A DNA stretch of 64,000 nucleotides. Origin: Erythrobacter mangrovi (lineage in GTDB: Bacteria > Pseudomonadota > Alphaproteobacteria > Sphingomonadales > Sphingomonadaceae). Within the stretch, counting starts at the first letter, position 1. Each line of letters opens with the position of its first letter. The stretch is taken from the NCBI RefSeq assembly GCF_013260645.1, contig NZ_CP053921.1, positions 2,281,289 through 2,345,288 of the forward strand, written 5' to 3'. The position numbers and the translations under genes are program-made. Below are positions 16,945 through 24,854 of this stretch, one piece after another. The notes under the pieces are model-generated. The model worked only from the letters and a program-made list of their open reading frames with translations. It ran no database searches and was not told where the DNA came from.

Positions 16945-17484
16945 TTAGGATTCCAGCGCGGCAAGCCCCGCTTCGCCGATGTCTCCGCGCCCGATCGCGC
17001 GCAGCATCATCGCCCCTTCGATCACCGCCAGCACCGCATGTGCACCCGCGACCGGATCGGGATCGTGAGCGGGCAGATGCGCTTCCACCCAGCCGAGCAG
17101 CACGTCGACCATGGCACCCGCGCTGGCAAGATAGTCTGCATGCCCATCGGCACAGCCAGCGACGATGTCCCACCACAGCCGCAGGAAGGGCGCAAAGGCG
17201 GGCTGGCCGGTCACCGCGAGAACCGTTTCGGCCAGGGCCCTGCGCGAAGTGGCGCGGCCATCGGGAAAGGCCGCGTCGAGCGCACCGGCATAAATACCCG
17301 CGAGATATTCGAGCAGCGCTGCGACCAGGGCGTCCTTGTTACCGAAATGGTAGATCAGCATGCGGTCGCTGGTGCCCGCCGCCTTGGCCAGCGGACGCAG
17401 CGAGATGTCGGCCAGCCCGTGTTCGAGCACATGTGCGGCAAGCGCAGGCAGCAGTGTTTCGCGTGACATTCGGGCGGGTGCCAT
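16945..17484 (-). CDS. TetR/AcrR family transcriptional regulator
   Basis: A 179-residue regulator. HTH at about residues 20-55: HGLADISLRPLAKAAGTSDRMLIYHFGNKDALVAAL. The C-terminal helical ligand domain is hydrophobic. Starts are ATG 17484 (preferred) or ATG 17469; no good Shine-Dalgarno is visible, and the operator-like palindromes at 17491-17536 begin 7 bases upstream, so the 5' leader must be very short. It is divergent from a small membrane protein gene at 17553, the most likely target besides itself, and lies directly upstream of metZ. Confidence 0.85.
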   Translation of the reverse strand: MAPARMSRETLLPALAAHVLEHGLADISLRPLAKAAGTSDRMLIYHFGNKDALVAALLEYLAGIYAGALDAAFPDGRATSRRALAETVLAVTGQPAFAPFLRLWWDIVAGCADGHADYLASAGAMVDVLLGWVEAHLPAHDPDPVAGAHAVLAVIEGAMMLRAIGRGDIGEAGLAALES

Positions 17485-17490
17485 TGGGCA

Positions 17491-17536
17491 CTTGTAGCGA
17501 GTGCTACGAATCGCTACAAGTGTAGCGGTCGCTACA
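17491..17536. promoter_or_regulatory. Composite palindromic operator, probably for the adjacent TetR
   Basis: Two strong inverted repeats stand back to back: CTTGTAGCGA, 10-base spacer, TCGCTACAAG (17491-17520), and TGTAGC-GGTC-GCTACA (17521-17536). A third, GTAGC-GAGT-GCTAC (17494-17507), is nested in the first. The half-site GTAGCG occurs about five times in 46 bases, between the divergent starts of the TetR gene (17484) and the membrane protein gene (17553). Confidence 0.8.
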
Positions 17537-17552
17537 TTTGAGTCGGAGATCC

Positions 17553-17942
17553 ATGATGTCGTCATTCGAATTCCTCGCCGCAGGCGGCGTCGTTGCTGTC
17601 CTGTTGGTCCTCGCCCATATCCTCACGACGCGCGAAGCGACCGGGAATGCCCTGCTCGCCGCGACGCTTTCGGGCGCCTTTGCCGGCTTCACCGCGATCA
17701 CCATTGCCAAGGAAGGCGTGCTGCTGGTGTGGGCCAACCACACCACCAATTTGTGGGGCGTGCAGGTATGGTGGGACCTACTGTTCGCGACCGGGACCGC
17801 GCTGTTCTTCGTAGTCCCCCGCGCCCGCGCTGCCGGCATGAATGTGCTGCCCTGGGTTGTCTTCGTCGGCCTCAGCGCCAGCATCGGCCTACTCGCCATG
17901 GTTGCCCGCCTGTTCTGGCTGGAGAAGCGCGCCACCGCCTGA
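17553..17942 (+). CDS. Small four-TM membrane protein, unknown function
   Basis: A 129-residue protein with four hydrophobic helices at about 7-27, 33-55, 69-90 and 100-122. It resembles small uncharacterised membrane proteins (DUF2834-like in the VWWDLLFATGTALFFVV stretch), but I cannot assign a family with confidence. ATG codons at 17553 and 17556 are possible, with CGGAG upstream; a TTG at 17538 is less likely. It is transcribed divergently from a TetR gene across a multi-palindrome operator, suggesting it is induced by the TetR ligand and may be involved in efflux or tolerance (inference). Confidence 0.6.
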   Translation: MMSSFEFLAAGGVVAVLLVLAHILTTREATGNALLAATLSGAFAGFTAITIAKEGVLLVWANHTTNLWGVQVWWDLLFATGTALFFVVPRARAAGMNVLPWVVFVGLSASIGLLAMVARLFWLEKRATA

Positions 17943-17982
17943 TCGCGCTTGCAGGGCGCGCGGCCTTTTCCTAGGCCCGCAG

Positions 17983-19257
17983 ATGATGAGCCGCGCGCCC
18001 CAGCAACCCCGCGACCCCCTAGGCTGGTGTGTCGCACTTGCGCTGGGCTTCTGGCTGCTTTGCCTCCCTTACCTGACCGTTGTCACCAAACCCTATTTCG
18101 ACGAAGTCCACTACCTGCCGGCGGCACGAGAGCTGCTGGTGCTGGGCGAATTCGTCAATCGCGAACACCCGTTGCTGGGCAAGGAGCTCATCGCCCTTGG
18201 CATGGCCTTGTTCGGCGACAACCCGTGGGGATGGCGCATCATGCCCACCCTGTTCGGCGCGCTGGCGCTGTTCGCGGCCATGCGCGCGATGTGGTTCGCC
18301 ACGCTGAGCCGCTTTGCCACGCTGGCCTATGGCGCGCTGCTGGCGACGGGCTTCCACCTCTTCGTCCATGCGCGCATCGCGATGCTGGACATCTTCTACC
18401 TATCCTTCCTCTGTATCGCGGCCTGGCAGTTCGCGGCCGCCATCCGCCAACCCGAGCAGGGGCGCTGGCGACTGGCGCTCACCGGCATAGCGCTAGGCTG
18501 CGCCATGGCTTCTAAGTGGAACGCACTGCCGATCGCCCCGCTGTTCGGATTGGCCTTCCTCGTCGCGCGCATATTCGCAGGTCGCCGACGCCTGCTGCTG
18601 AGCCGTCGCGGCGCGCCGGTTCCGGGGACCACGCTTGTCGAGGCAGCCCTGTGGCTTGGCCTCGTGCCATTGGCGATCTATGCCGCAACCTTCGGTCCCG
18701 CTTGGTTTTTCGCCGTCCACCCGATCACCGAAGGGCTGGTCTTCCACCACCAGTTCATGCTCAGCCTGCAGGAACAGGTCCTGCAGCCCCACCCTTACCA
18801 GTCGACCTGGCACGATTGGGTGCTCAATCACCGGTCGATCTGGTACCTCTACGAACCGGTCGACGGAGTGCAGCGCGGGATCATGCTGATCGGCAATCCC
18901 CTCACGATGCTGCTGGGCCTGCCAGCGCTAGCATGGTGCCTTTGGCATGGACTCGCCCGTCGCAACTGGGCGGCCCTGGCCGTGGTGGTGATCTACGCGG
19001 TCAGTCTCGGCCTCTGGGTGATCGCGATGAAGCCGGTGCAGTTCTACTACCACTACGCCCTGCCCAGCATGGCCCTTCTGGCTGCGTTAGCACTGACCTG
19101 CGATGCACTGTGGCAGGGCGGCTCGCGCAGGATCGCGCTGGTGCCGATCATCGGCAGCGTGGCGCTGTTCGCCTGGTTCTACCCGATTCTTAGCGCGGCA
19201 CCGCTCGAAGGACCGAACAGTTTCGCCGTGTGGACCTGGCTCGAAAGCTGGCGCTAG
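17983..19257 (+). CDS. PMT-like membrane glycosyltransferase (GT39 family)
   Basis: A 424-residue multi-pass protein of the dolichyl-phosphate-mannose protein mannosyltransferase group. Diagnostic features: TKPYFDEVHYLPAARELL with the acidic DE of the first luminal loop, NREHPLLGKELIALG (the HPPLGK-like motif), ARIAMLDIFYLSF, and FYYHYALPSMAL near the end (PMT_4TMC region). Such enzymes move mannose or other sugars from a polyprenyl phosphate donor to proteins or lipids on the periplasmic face. Start at 17983 or 17986. Its convergent neighbour is a polyprenyl-phosphate sugar synthase/GtrA fusion, a plausible donor supplier. Confidence 0.85.
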   Translation: MMSRAPQQPRDPLGWCVALALGFWLLCLPYLTVVTKPYFDEVHYLPAARELLVLGEFVNREHPLLGKELIALGMALFGDNPWGWRIMPTLFGALALFAAMRAMWFATLSRFATLAYGALLATGFHLFVHARIAMLDIFYLSFLCIAAWQFAAAIRQPEQGRWRLALTGIALGCAMASKWNALPIAPLFGLAFLVARIFAGRRRLLLSRRGAPVPGTTLVEAALWLGLVPLAIYAATFGPAWFFAVHPITEGLVFHHQFMLSLQEQVLQPHPYQSTWHDWVLNHRSIWYLYEPVDGVQRGIMLIGNPLTMLLGLPALAWCLWHGLARRNWAALAVVVIYAVSLGLWVIAMKPVQFYYHYALPSMALLAALALTCDALWQGGSRRIALVPIIGSVALFAWFYPILSAAPLEGPNSFAVWTWLESWR

Positions 19258-19260
19258 CGA

Positions 19261-20391
19261 TCAGTAGCGGCCCCAGACGAAGCGACTCGAGAGCGCATAG
19301 TTCCATACCGAGCCGATGCCGATGCCTACCAGCGCCGCGGCCATGGTATGCAGGCCCCGATCGTGCAGCGTGGTCGCCACCGCGACATTGGCGAAAGCGC
19401 CGATCGAACAGGCGGCAACAAAGCTCACCCAACCCCAGAACAGCTTGCCCGGCTCCTTGAGACGACGGTCGCGATAGGTGAGGAAATTGTTCAGCCAGAA
19501 GTTGAAGGTCATCGCACCAAAGGTCGCGACGGTCTGACTCCATCCGAAATTCGTCCCCAGAACCAATATGCAGGCATAAAGGATCGCCAGGTGCACGCCG
19601 ACACCCATCATTCCGACGGTACCGAACAGCGCGAAACGTGTCGGAATCACCCGGCCGAAGCTCTTGTCATAAAGGCCGGCGAGGAAATCGAGCGCAATGG
19701 CGCGATCGAGCTTGGATTCGCCGGAAAGGCGGGCGGCAAACTTCATCGGAAACTCCTGCACCCTGAGCGGCGTTGGCGAGGTGGCAAGCAGGTCGAGCAG
19801 GATCTTGAAACCGATCCCGGACAGCTTCGGGACCATGGCCCGTGCCAAGGCGCTTGGCAGCAGAAAGTATCCGCTCATCGGGTCAGTCAGATCGACGCCG
19901 GTAAGCTTGCGAGCAAGCGTGTTGGCCATGCTGGAAAGCTTCTCCCGATCGGGGCGCCCCCATTCAGCCATGCTCGCACCCTCAGCGAAACGGCTCCCAA
20001 CGGCGACATCCGCTTCCCCGGACTTCACGCAGGCCAGCATGTCGACGAGCAGCTTGGGATCGTGCTGATGATCGGCATCCATCACCGCGACGAAGGGCGC
20101 GGCCGTGGCGCAGAAACCCTCGATCGCGGCGCTCGACAGTCCGCGACGACCGATACGCTGGATCACGCGTATTCGCGGATCAGACATGGCGAGGCGACGT
20201 GCTTCGTCGGCGGTCCCATCGGCGGAATTGTCGTCGACGATCAGTATTTCCCAGCCGGTGCCGCCAAGCGTGGCTGCGATCCGCTCCACCAACGGGGCAA
20301 GATTGTCGCGCTCGTCGAGGGTTGGCAGGATGATCGCCAACTCCAGGGTTTGCGCGGAATCTGCCGGGATTGGCGATAGCGGCGAAGTCAT
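19261..20391 (-). CDS. GT2 glycosyltransferase fused to GtrA membrane domain (DPM1-like)
   Basis: A 376-residue fusion. Residues about 15-235 are a GT2 domain: LAIILPTLDERDNLAPLV, ILIVDDNSADGT and VAVMDADHQHDPKLL (DxD metal site), as in dolichyl/polyprenyl-phosphate mannose synthases. Residues about 250-376 are a four-helix GtrA domain (FALFGTVGMMGVGVHLAILY, MTFNFWLNNFLTYRDRRL), thought to flip the lipid-linked sugar. Last gene of a minus-strand run after leuB (32-base gap); the start at 20391 has a weak Shine-Dalgarno. Its stop is 3 bases from that of the PMT-like gene, so the pair is convergent. Confidence 0.9.
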   Translation of the reverse strand: MTSPLSPIPADSAQTLELAIILPTLDERDNLAPLVERIAATLGGTGWEILIVDDNSADGTADEARRLAMSDPRIRVIQRIGRRGLSSAAIEGFCATAAPFVAVMDADHQHDPKLLVDMLACVKSGEADVAVGSRFAEGASMAEWGRPDREKLSSMANTLARKLTGVDLTDPMSGYFLLPSALARAMVPKLSGIGFKILLDLLATSPTPLRVQEFPMKFAARLSGESKLDRAIALDFLAGLYDKSFGRVIPTRFALFGTVGMMGVGVHLAILYACILVLGTNFGWSQTVATFGAMTFNFWLNNFLTYRDRRLKEPGKLFWGWVSFVAACSIGAFANVAVATTLHDRGLHTMAAALVGIGIGSVWNYALSSRFVWGRY

Positions 20392-20423
20392 ATGACCTGC
20401 CTGACCCGCATAAGGGGTCAATT

Positions 20424-21491
20424 TCAAGACATGGTTTGCAGCTTGCTCAAGATGGCATCGCCAATGTCACCCGTCGAAGCACTGCCGCCCAGGTCGCCGC
20501 CGAAAACACCATCGTCGAGAATTCCCTCGACCGCGCGCTCGATCCACCCCGCCTGCTGCTCAAGCCCGAGCGAGTGACGCAGCAGCATGGCGAGACTGAG
20601 CACCGCAGCGACGGGGTTGGCCTTGCCCTGCCCGGCGATGTCCGGCGCACTGCCATGGATCGGTTCATAGAGGCCGAAGGTTCCATGCTCCGTCTGTCGT
20701 TCGCCCAGCGACGCGCTGGCCAGCAGGCCGATCGAGCCGACGCAGGCGGAGGCCTGATCGGACAGGATATCGCCGAACAGGTTTCCGGTTACGATGGTGT
20801 CGAAGCGACCCGGTTCCTTGACCATCTGCATGGCGGCATTGTCGACATACATGTGCTCGAGCTCGACCTCGGGATAATCCTTGGCCACCTCGATAATCGT
20901 CTCGCGCCAGATGCGGCTGGTTTCCAGGACATTGGCCTTGTCCACGCTGCACAGCCGCTTGCCCCGCCCCATGGCAGCGCGGAAGGCAACTTCGGCGATG
21001 CGGCGCACTTCGGCCTCGTTGTAGGACATCGAGTCCCAGCCTTCGCGCCCGCCCGCACTCTCGCGTTCGCCCTTGTCGCCGAAATAGACGTCGCCGTTGA
21101 GTTCGCGAACGACCAGCAGGTCGATGCTGCGCGCCACTTCGGGCTTCAGCGACGAGAGGTGCTCCAACCCCGGGAATCCCGCGGCAGGGCGCAAGTTCGC
21201 AAACAGGCCGAGTTCGGCACGCAGGCCAAGGATCGCCTGTTCGGGCCGCAAGTGGCGCGGCAGGTCATCGCAACTGAAGTCGCCGACCGCACCAAACAGG
21301 ATGGCGTCGGCAGCGCGCGCCATGGCGAGCGTTTCGGGCGGTAGGGGGTGGCCGTGGCGGCGGTACGCGGCGGCACCGACGTCGCCTTCGAACAGCACGA
21401 GGTCGGGCAGAGCCAGCGCTTCGAGCACGCGCAGCGCCTGCGCGGTTACCTCTGGCCCAATCCCATCACCCGCCAATACCGCAATCTTCAT
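20424..21491 (-). CDS. leuB: 3-isopropylmalate dehydrogenase
   Basis: A 355-residue enzyme that oxidatively decarboxylates 3-isopropylmalate with NAD in leucine synthesis. MKIAVLAGDGIGPEV at the start, LRAELGLFANLRPA (substrate arginines), VRELNGDVYFG, and GLYEPIHGSAPDIAGQGKANP with the NAD-binding GSAPDIAG signature. The start at 21491 overlaps the recO stop (ATGA), so it is translated from the recO message. leuC and leuD are not in the window. Confidence 0.95.
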   Translation of the reverse strand: MKIAVLAGDGIGPEVTAQALRVLEALALPDLVLFEGDVGAAAYRRHGHPLPPETLAMARAADAILFGAVGDFSCDDLPRHLRPEQAILGLRAELGLFANLRPAAGFPGLEHLSSLKPEVARSIDLLVVRELNGDVYFGDKGERESAGGREGWDSMSYNEAEVRRIAEVAFRAAMGRGKRLCSVDKANVLETSRIWRETIIEVAKDYPEVELEHMYVDNAAMQMVKEPGRFDTIVTGNLFGDILSDQASACVGSIGLLASASLGERQTEHGTFGLYEPIHGSAPDIAGQGKANPVAAVLSLAMLLRHSLGLEQQAGWIERAVEGILDDGVFGGDLGGSASTGDIGDAILSKLQTMS

Positions 21492-22087
21492 TCGATCATC
21501 CGTCCCAACCGCTGCCTCAGTAGCTGCCTTGCGGCTAGTACGTCGGCGCGCGTGTCGGCAAGGAGGTAGCGGGCAATAAGCGGTTCCTGGCGGTCGAGAA
21601 TTTCCAGAGCCTGCCCAAGGCCCGCTATCTCGGGCCGCTCGCCGCCATAGCCGAGTTCGCGCAGCAGCAGCGTTTCGTAGACGGCCAGGGCCTCGACCCA
21701 CTGCCGCGCGGCATCGGCCGAACAGATCGCGTCGAGCAGGCCGCCAAGCGCAGCATAGAGCGTCGGGTAGGGGTTTCGTTCTGGCAGCGCAGTGGCGGTC
21801 AACGCCGTCGCCCATGCGATCGCCGCAGCTGGAAGCGGTTCACCCAGCCATGGTCCGCGGCTCTTCACCAGCTCCAGCCGGGCAAAGGGCAATTGGCTGT
21901 CGGATTTGGCGCGAATCTCCGCCTGGACCAGATTGCCGGGGATCACCACCGGGCGCAGCACCCGGCCCCGCCCGCCAGCGACATAGGCGGCGACCAGCCC
22001 GTTCTCCTCTGTCAGCATCCGCGCGATCACCGCCGTCTCCCCATGCGGGCGCGCGGCGATGAGAATTGCGGGGGAAGTCAGGTGCAT
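21488..22087 (-). CDS. recO: DNA repair protein RecO
   Basis: A 199-residue RecO, the RecFOR mediator that anneals ssDNA and helps load RecA. The N-terminal OB fold starts SPAILIAARPHGETAVIARML and includes ENGLVAAYVAGGRGR; the C-terminal helical part has LYAALGGLLDAI and YETLLLRELGYG. Shorter than the E. coli protein and without obvious zinc Cys, as in other alphaproteobacteria. Overlaps leuB by 4 bases; the ubiK gene lies 32 bases upstream. Confidence 0.92.
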   Translation of the reverse strand: MHLTSPAILIAARPHGETAVIARMLTEENGLVAAYVAGGRGRVLRPVVIPGNLVQAEIRAKSDSQLPFARLELVKSRGPWLGEPLPAAAIAWATALTATALPERNPYPTLYAALGGLLDAICSADAARQWVEALAVYETLLLRELGYGGERPEIAGLGQALEILDRQEPLIARYLLADTRADVLAARQLLRQRLGRMIE

Positions 22088-22119
22088 TGCGGTCCCCTAC
22101 CCCAAGGCAGGGGTGCCGG

Positions 22120-22365
22120 TCACTTGATCTTGGCTTCGAGCGCCGCGATGCGCTCGGCCAGCTTTTCGGCTTCCTCGCGCGCCTTGCTGGCCATCATCTT
22201 GACCGCATCGAATTCCTCGCGGCTCACAAAATCCATGCCGCCGAAGGTTTCCTTGGCGCGTTCACGCGCGGCTTCGCGCGCCTCGCGCCCCATGCCGGCC
22301 AAAGTACCGGCCGCCGAATTGGCGAGTTTGACGAAATCGGCGATCAACGGGTTCTGGCTTTGCAT
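22120..22365 (-). CDS. ubiK: Ubiquinone biosynthesis accessory factor UbiK family
   Basis: An 81-residue BMFP-type protein: an N-terminal amphipathic stretch (NPLIADFVKLANSAAGTLAG) and a C-terminal coiled coil (FVSREEFDAVKMMASKAREEAEKLAERIAALEAK). UbiK family proteins associate with the membrane and assist the Ubi complex in coenzyme Q synthesis. It lies between tspO and recO with gaps near 31 bases each, likely one transcript. Confidence 0.88.
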   Translation of the reverse strand: MQSQNPLIADFVKLANSAAGTLAGMGREAREAARERAKETFGGMDFVSREEFDAVKMMASKAREEAEKLAERIAALEAKIK

Positions 22366-22396
22366 GGCCGCTATCTAGGCGCGCAGGCGCGCTACA

Positions 22397-22951
22397 TCAA
22401 TTCCCGATCCGCACCCGTTCGACCTGGCCATCGTTGCGTGCCCCGTCGGCATCGGGATTGAGCCGCAGGAACTCGTAGTTGAGCACGGTCGCGAACAGGA
22501 CCCAGGCGAGATAGGGCAGCAACAGCACTGCCGCCCCGCGGCGAACCTTCCAGAACAGCACGATGACCACCAACAGTGTCACATCGATCAGCGCCAGTAT
22601 GGCCAGCGCGACAGTGATCTGGTGTGCGGCGAAAAAGGTCGGAGACCACGCAAGATTGAGCAGGAAGTGCACCACGAAAACCCACAGCGCAGCCGTGCGA
22701 CCGCGTGCCCCCCATGCCGATGCGATCAAGGCCAATGAGAGACCGATCATGATGTAGAGGATCGTCCACACGATGCCGAACCACTTGGGTTCGGGATAGA
22801 TATCGGGCTTGGTCAGTCCCAGGAACCACGCCGAATTGGCACCGCCGAAGGTGCCCGACAGGAAGCCCAGCAGCACGAGCAGGGGCACGCAGAACAGCGC
22901 CCAGCGAATGAAACTCGCGCGCAGCTGCCCGCGCGAAGCCAGCATGTTCAT
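22397..22951 (-). CDS. TspO/MBR family membrane protein
   Basis: A 184-residue five-helix protein of the tryptophan-rich sensory (TspO) family, which binds tetrapyrroles and modulates porphyrin-linked functions. Family stretches: LTKPDIYPEPKWFGIVWTIL, YIMIGLSLALI, FLLNLAWSPTFF and PYLAWVLFATVLNYEFLRLN. Start at 22951 with GGGGATT upstream; ATG 22945 is an alternative. First gene of a run tspO-ubiK-recO-leuB-GT2/GtrA. Confidence 0.9.
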   Translation of the reverse strand: MNMLASRGQLRASFIRWALFCVPLLVLLGFLSGTFGGANSAWFLGLTKPDIYPEPKWFGIVWTILYIMIGLSLALIASAWGARGRTAALWVFVVHFLLNLAWSPTFFAAHQITVALAILALIDVTLLVVIVLFWKVRRGAAVLLLPYLAWVLFATVLNYEFLRLNPDADGARNDGQVERVRIGN

Positions 22952-23047
22952 GCAATCCCCCGATAGCTCGCGAATCGTTAACCGTGTTCTGGCGGGCCGC
23001 GCGCGGGCTGGCAATGGACCAGCCGCCGATCGTCCCACCCCGGGGCG

Positions 23048-23770
23048 TCAGAAACGCAGCATGACCTTGCGTGCCAGCGCGGGAGAGGCGGAATGAACCG
23101 CCTGCAGGACCTTGACCAGTCCGACGTTGACCTCGGCCCGGCCCTTTTCGATCCCTTCAACGATCTGGCGTGCGCACTCGTCGGCCGCCATCTTCTTCCC
23201 CCCGCGCCCCGCGGTCAGCGCCGTTTCCACCACCGGCGGCAATGCCTCGATCACCGATACGCTAGTGCCGGCAAGCTGGGCCCGGATCGCCTGGGTGTAG
23301 CTGCGCAGGCCGGCCTTGGTCGCACAATAGACCGGCCCACCCGCGCGCGGCGCTATGGCCAGCCCGCTGGTTACGTTCACGATCGCCGCCTGAGGGCGTT
23401 GCTTGAGCCGCGGGACCAGCGCCGCAATCAGCCTGATCGGAGTATTCAGATTGGCGTAGATGCAGTGATCCGCCGCATCCCCATCGGGCTGCGCCTCGCG
23501 GAAATCATGGTCGACCCCCTGCCCGGCATTGTTGATGAGGATGTCGATACTGCGATCCCCCAGCGTGCGCAGGATATCTTCCGCTCCCGTCGGCATCGAC
23601 AGATCGGCCTGGATCGCCTCGAACCCGCGCTCGCGCATCGCCTTCAGCCGCTCGGCATTGCGCCCTGTAACAATGACAGTCGCCCCCTTGGCCTTCAGCT
23701 GCAGCGCCGTCTGTTCGCCGATCCCCGCGGTTCCCCCGGTGAGCAGGACGGTCCTTCCCGAGATTTCCAT
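23048..23770 (-). CDS. Short-chain dehydrogenase/reductase
   Basis: A 240-residue classical SDR. Cofactor motif TGGTAGIG (residues about 11-18), NNAG (about 80), catalytic Ser in VNVTSG and YCATK (Tyr-x-x-x-Lys) in order; a TGRNAERL segment after beta-2 suggests NADP. N-terminal SGRTVLLTGGTAGIGEQTA is typical of DltE/YdfG-like SDRs. Start at 23770 overlaps the stop of the upstream epimerase gene by one base (TGATG), so the two are co-translated; the substrate is unknown. Confidence 0.88.
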   Translation of the reverse strand: MEISGRTVLLTGGTAGIGEQTALQLKAKGATVIVTGRNAERLKAMRERGFEAIQADLSMPTGAEDILRTLGDRSIDILINNAGQGVDHDFREAQPDGDAADHCIYANLNTPIRLIAALVPRLKQRPQAAIVNVTSGLAIAPRAGGPVYCATKAGLRSYTQAIRAQLAGTSVSVIEALPPVVETALTAGRGGKKMAADECARQIVEGIEKGRAEVNVGLVKVLQAVHSASPALARKVMLRF

Positions 23771-24795
23771 CAGACTTTCACCACGCCATGTTCGATCAGG
23801 CTGCGCGCGCAATCGAGGATGCTCTCCTCCTCGTCGCGAGTCTGCCAGCCGAGCCGCTGCTTGGCGTGGCTGGCATCGACATGGCGGCTCTTGCCGAGTT
23901 CGCTCTTGATCGAGCGGACCCCGGCGTTGAACAGGCTGAGGATCGCGACCATCCAGTCGGGCATGATCTTCGTCGGCACCTTGCGCGTGTGGGCCGCGGG
24001 CAATCCGCGCCGCAGCACCTCACCGACCTCGATGATCTTGTAGAACCGCCCTGCGGCGAGGAACCGTTCATTCGCCAGACCGGGTTCCTCGAGGCAGCGA
24101 AGGTGAAGATCGGCGACGTCGCGCGTATCGACGATGGCAAATCCCAGGTCGGGCGCCATCGGCATCGAGCCATTGAGCAGCTGCCTCACAACCTCAACCG
24201 AGGGACTGAAATCGGCATCGTCGACCGGGCCCAGCACCATTGCCGGATTGACCGAGACGAACTCCATCCCCTCCCCATGCTGTGCCACCCATTCGCGCGC
24301 GGCGCGTTCGGAGATCGTCTTCGATTTGACATAGGGATAGACGTCGGGATGGGTAATGTCGGTCCAGTCGTTTTCGTCGACTGTATAGTCCTTCTCGCTG
24401 CGGCCATAGGCGACCGCCGCCATCGAGCTGGTCTGGACGAAACGCTTGACCCCCGCTTCCTTGGCGAAACGCAGCGCCCGCAACGTCCCTTCCCGCGCGG
24501 GCACGATCATGTCGTTCTCGTCCTTGGGGGTGGAAGCGGCAATCGGCGAGGCGACATGGGCGACATGGGTGCACCCGGCAGTGGCTTCGGCCCAGCCCGC
24601 ATCGCTCATCAGTTCGGCTTCGAAGATCTTCAGCCGGTCTTCCCCCGGATTGCCCAGCCTTTCGCGCAGCCGGGCTTCGCTCTTCGCCTTGCTGCGCACG
24701 GTCGCATGGACCGTCCACCCCCTGCCCAGCAACTGGCGGATGAGCTCACCCGCGATATAGCCTGTGCCGCCCGTGACGAGTACCGTGCTTGCCAT
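23770..24795 (-). CDS. Extended SDR, dihydroflavonol-4-reductase-like aldehyde reductase
   Basis: A 341-residue NAD(P)-dependent epimerase/dehydratase family protein. VLVTGGTGYIAGELIRQLL carries the GxxGxxA Rossmann motif; THVAHVASPI, VQTSSMAAVAYG and YPYVKSKTISERAA (Tyr-x-x-x-Lys) match the DFR/cinnamoyl-CoA reductase-like branch. Start at 24795 follows AAGGGGA. It forms a two-gene operon with the downstream SDR and is divergent from an FAD oxidoreductase gene 59 bases away. Confidence 0.87.
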   Translation of the reverse strand: MASTVLVTGGTGYIAGELIRQLLGRGWTVHATVRSKAKSEARLRERLGNPGEDRLKIFEAELMSDAGWAEATAGCTHVAHVASPIAASTPKDENDMIVPAREGTLRALRFAKEAGVKRFVQTSSMAAVAYGRSEKDYTVDENDWTDITHPDVYPYVKSKTISERAAREWVAQHGEGMEFVSVNPAMVLGPVDDADFSPSVEVVRQLLNGSMPMAPDLGFAIVDTRDVADLHLRCLEEPGLANERFLAAGRFYKIIEVGEVLRRGLPAAHTRKVPTKIMPDWMVAILSLFNAGVRSIKSELGKSRHVDASHAKQRLGWQTRDEEESILDCARSLIEHGVVKV

Positions 24796-24854
24796 TGATC
24801 GTCCCCTTTGCTGCCACTCTAGGTCGGCGGAGGGCACGCCACAACGGAGTATCG

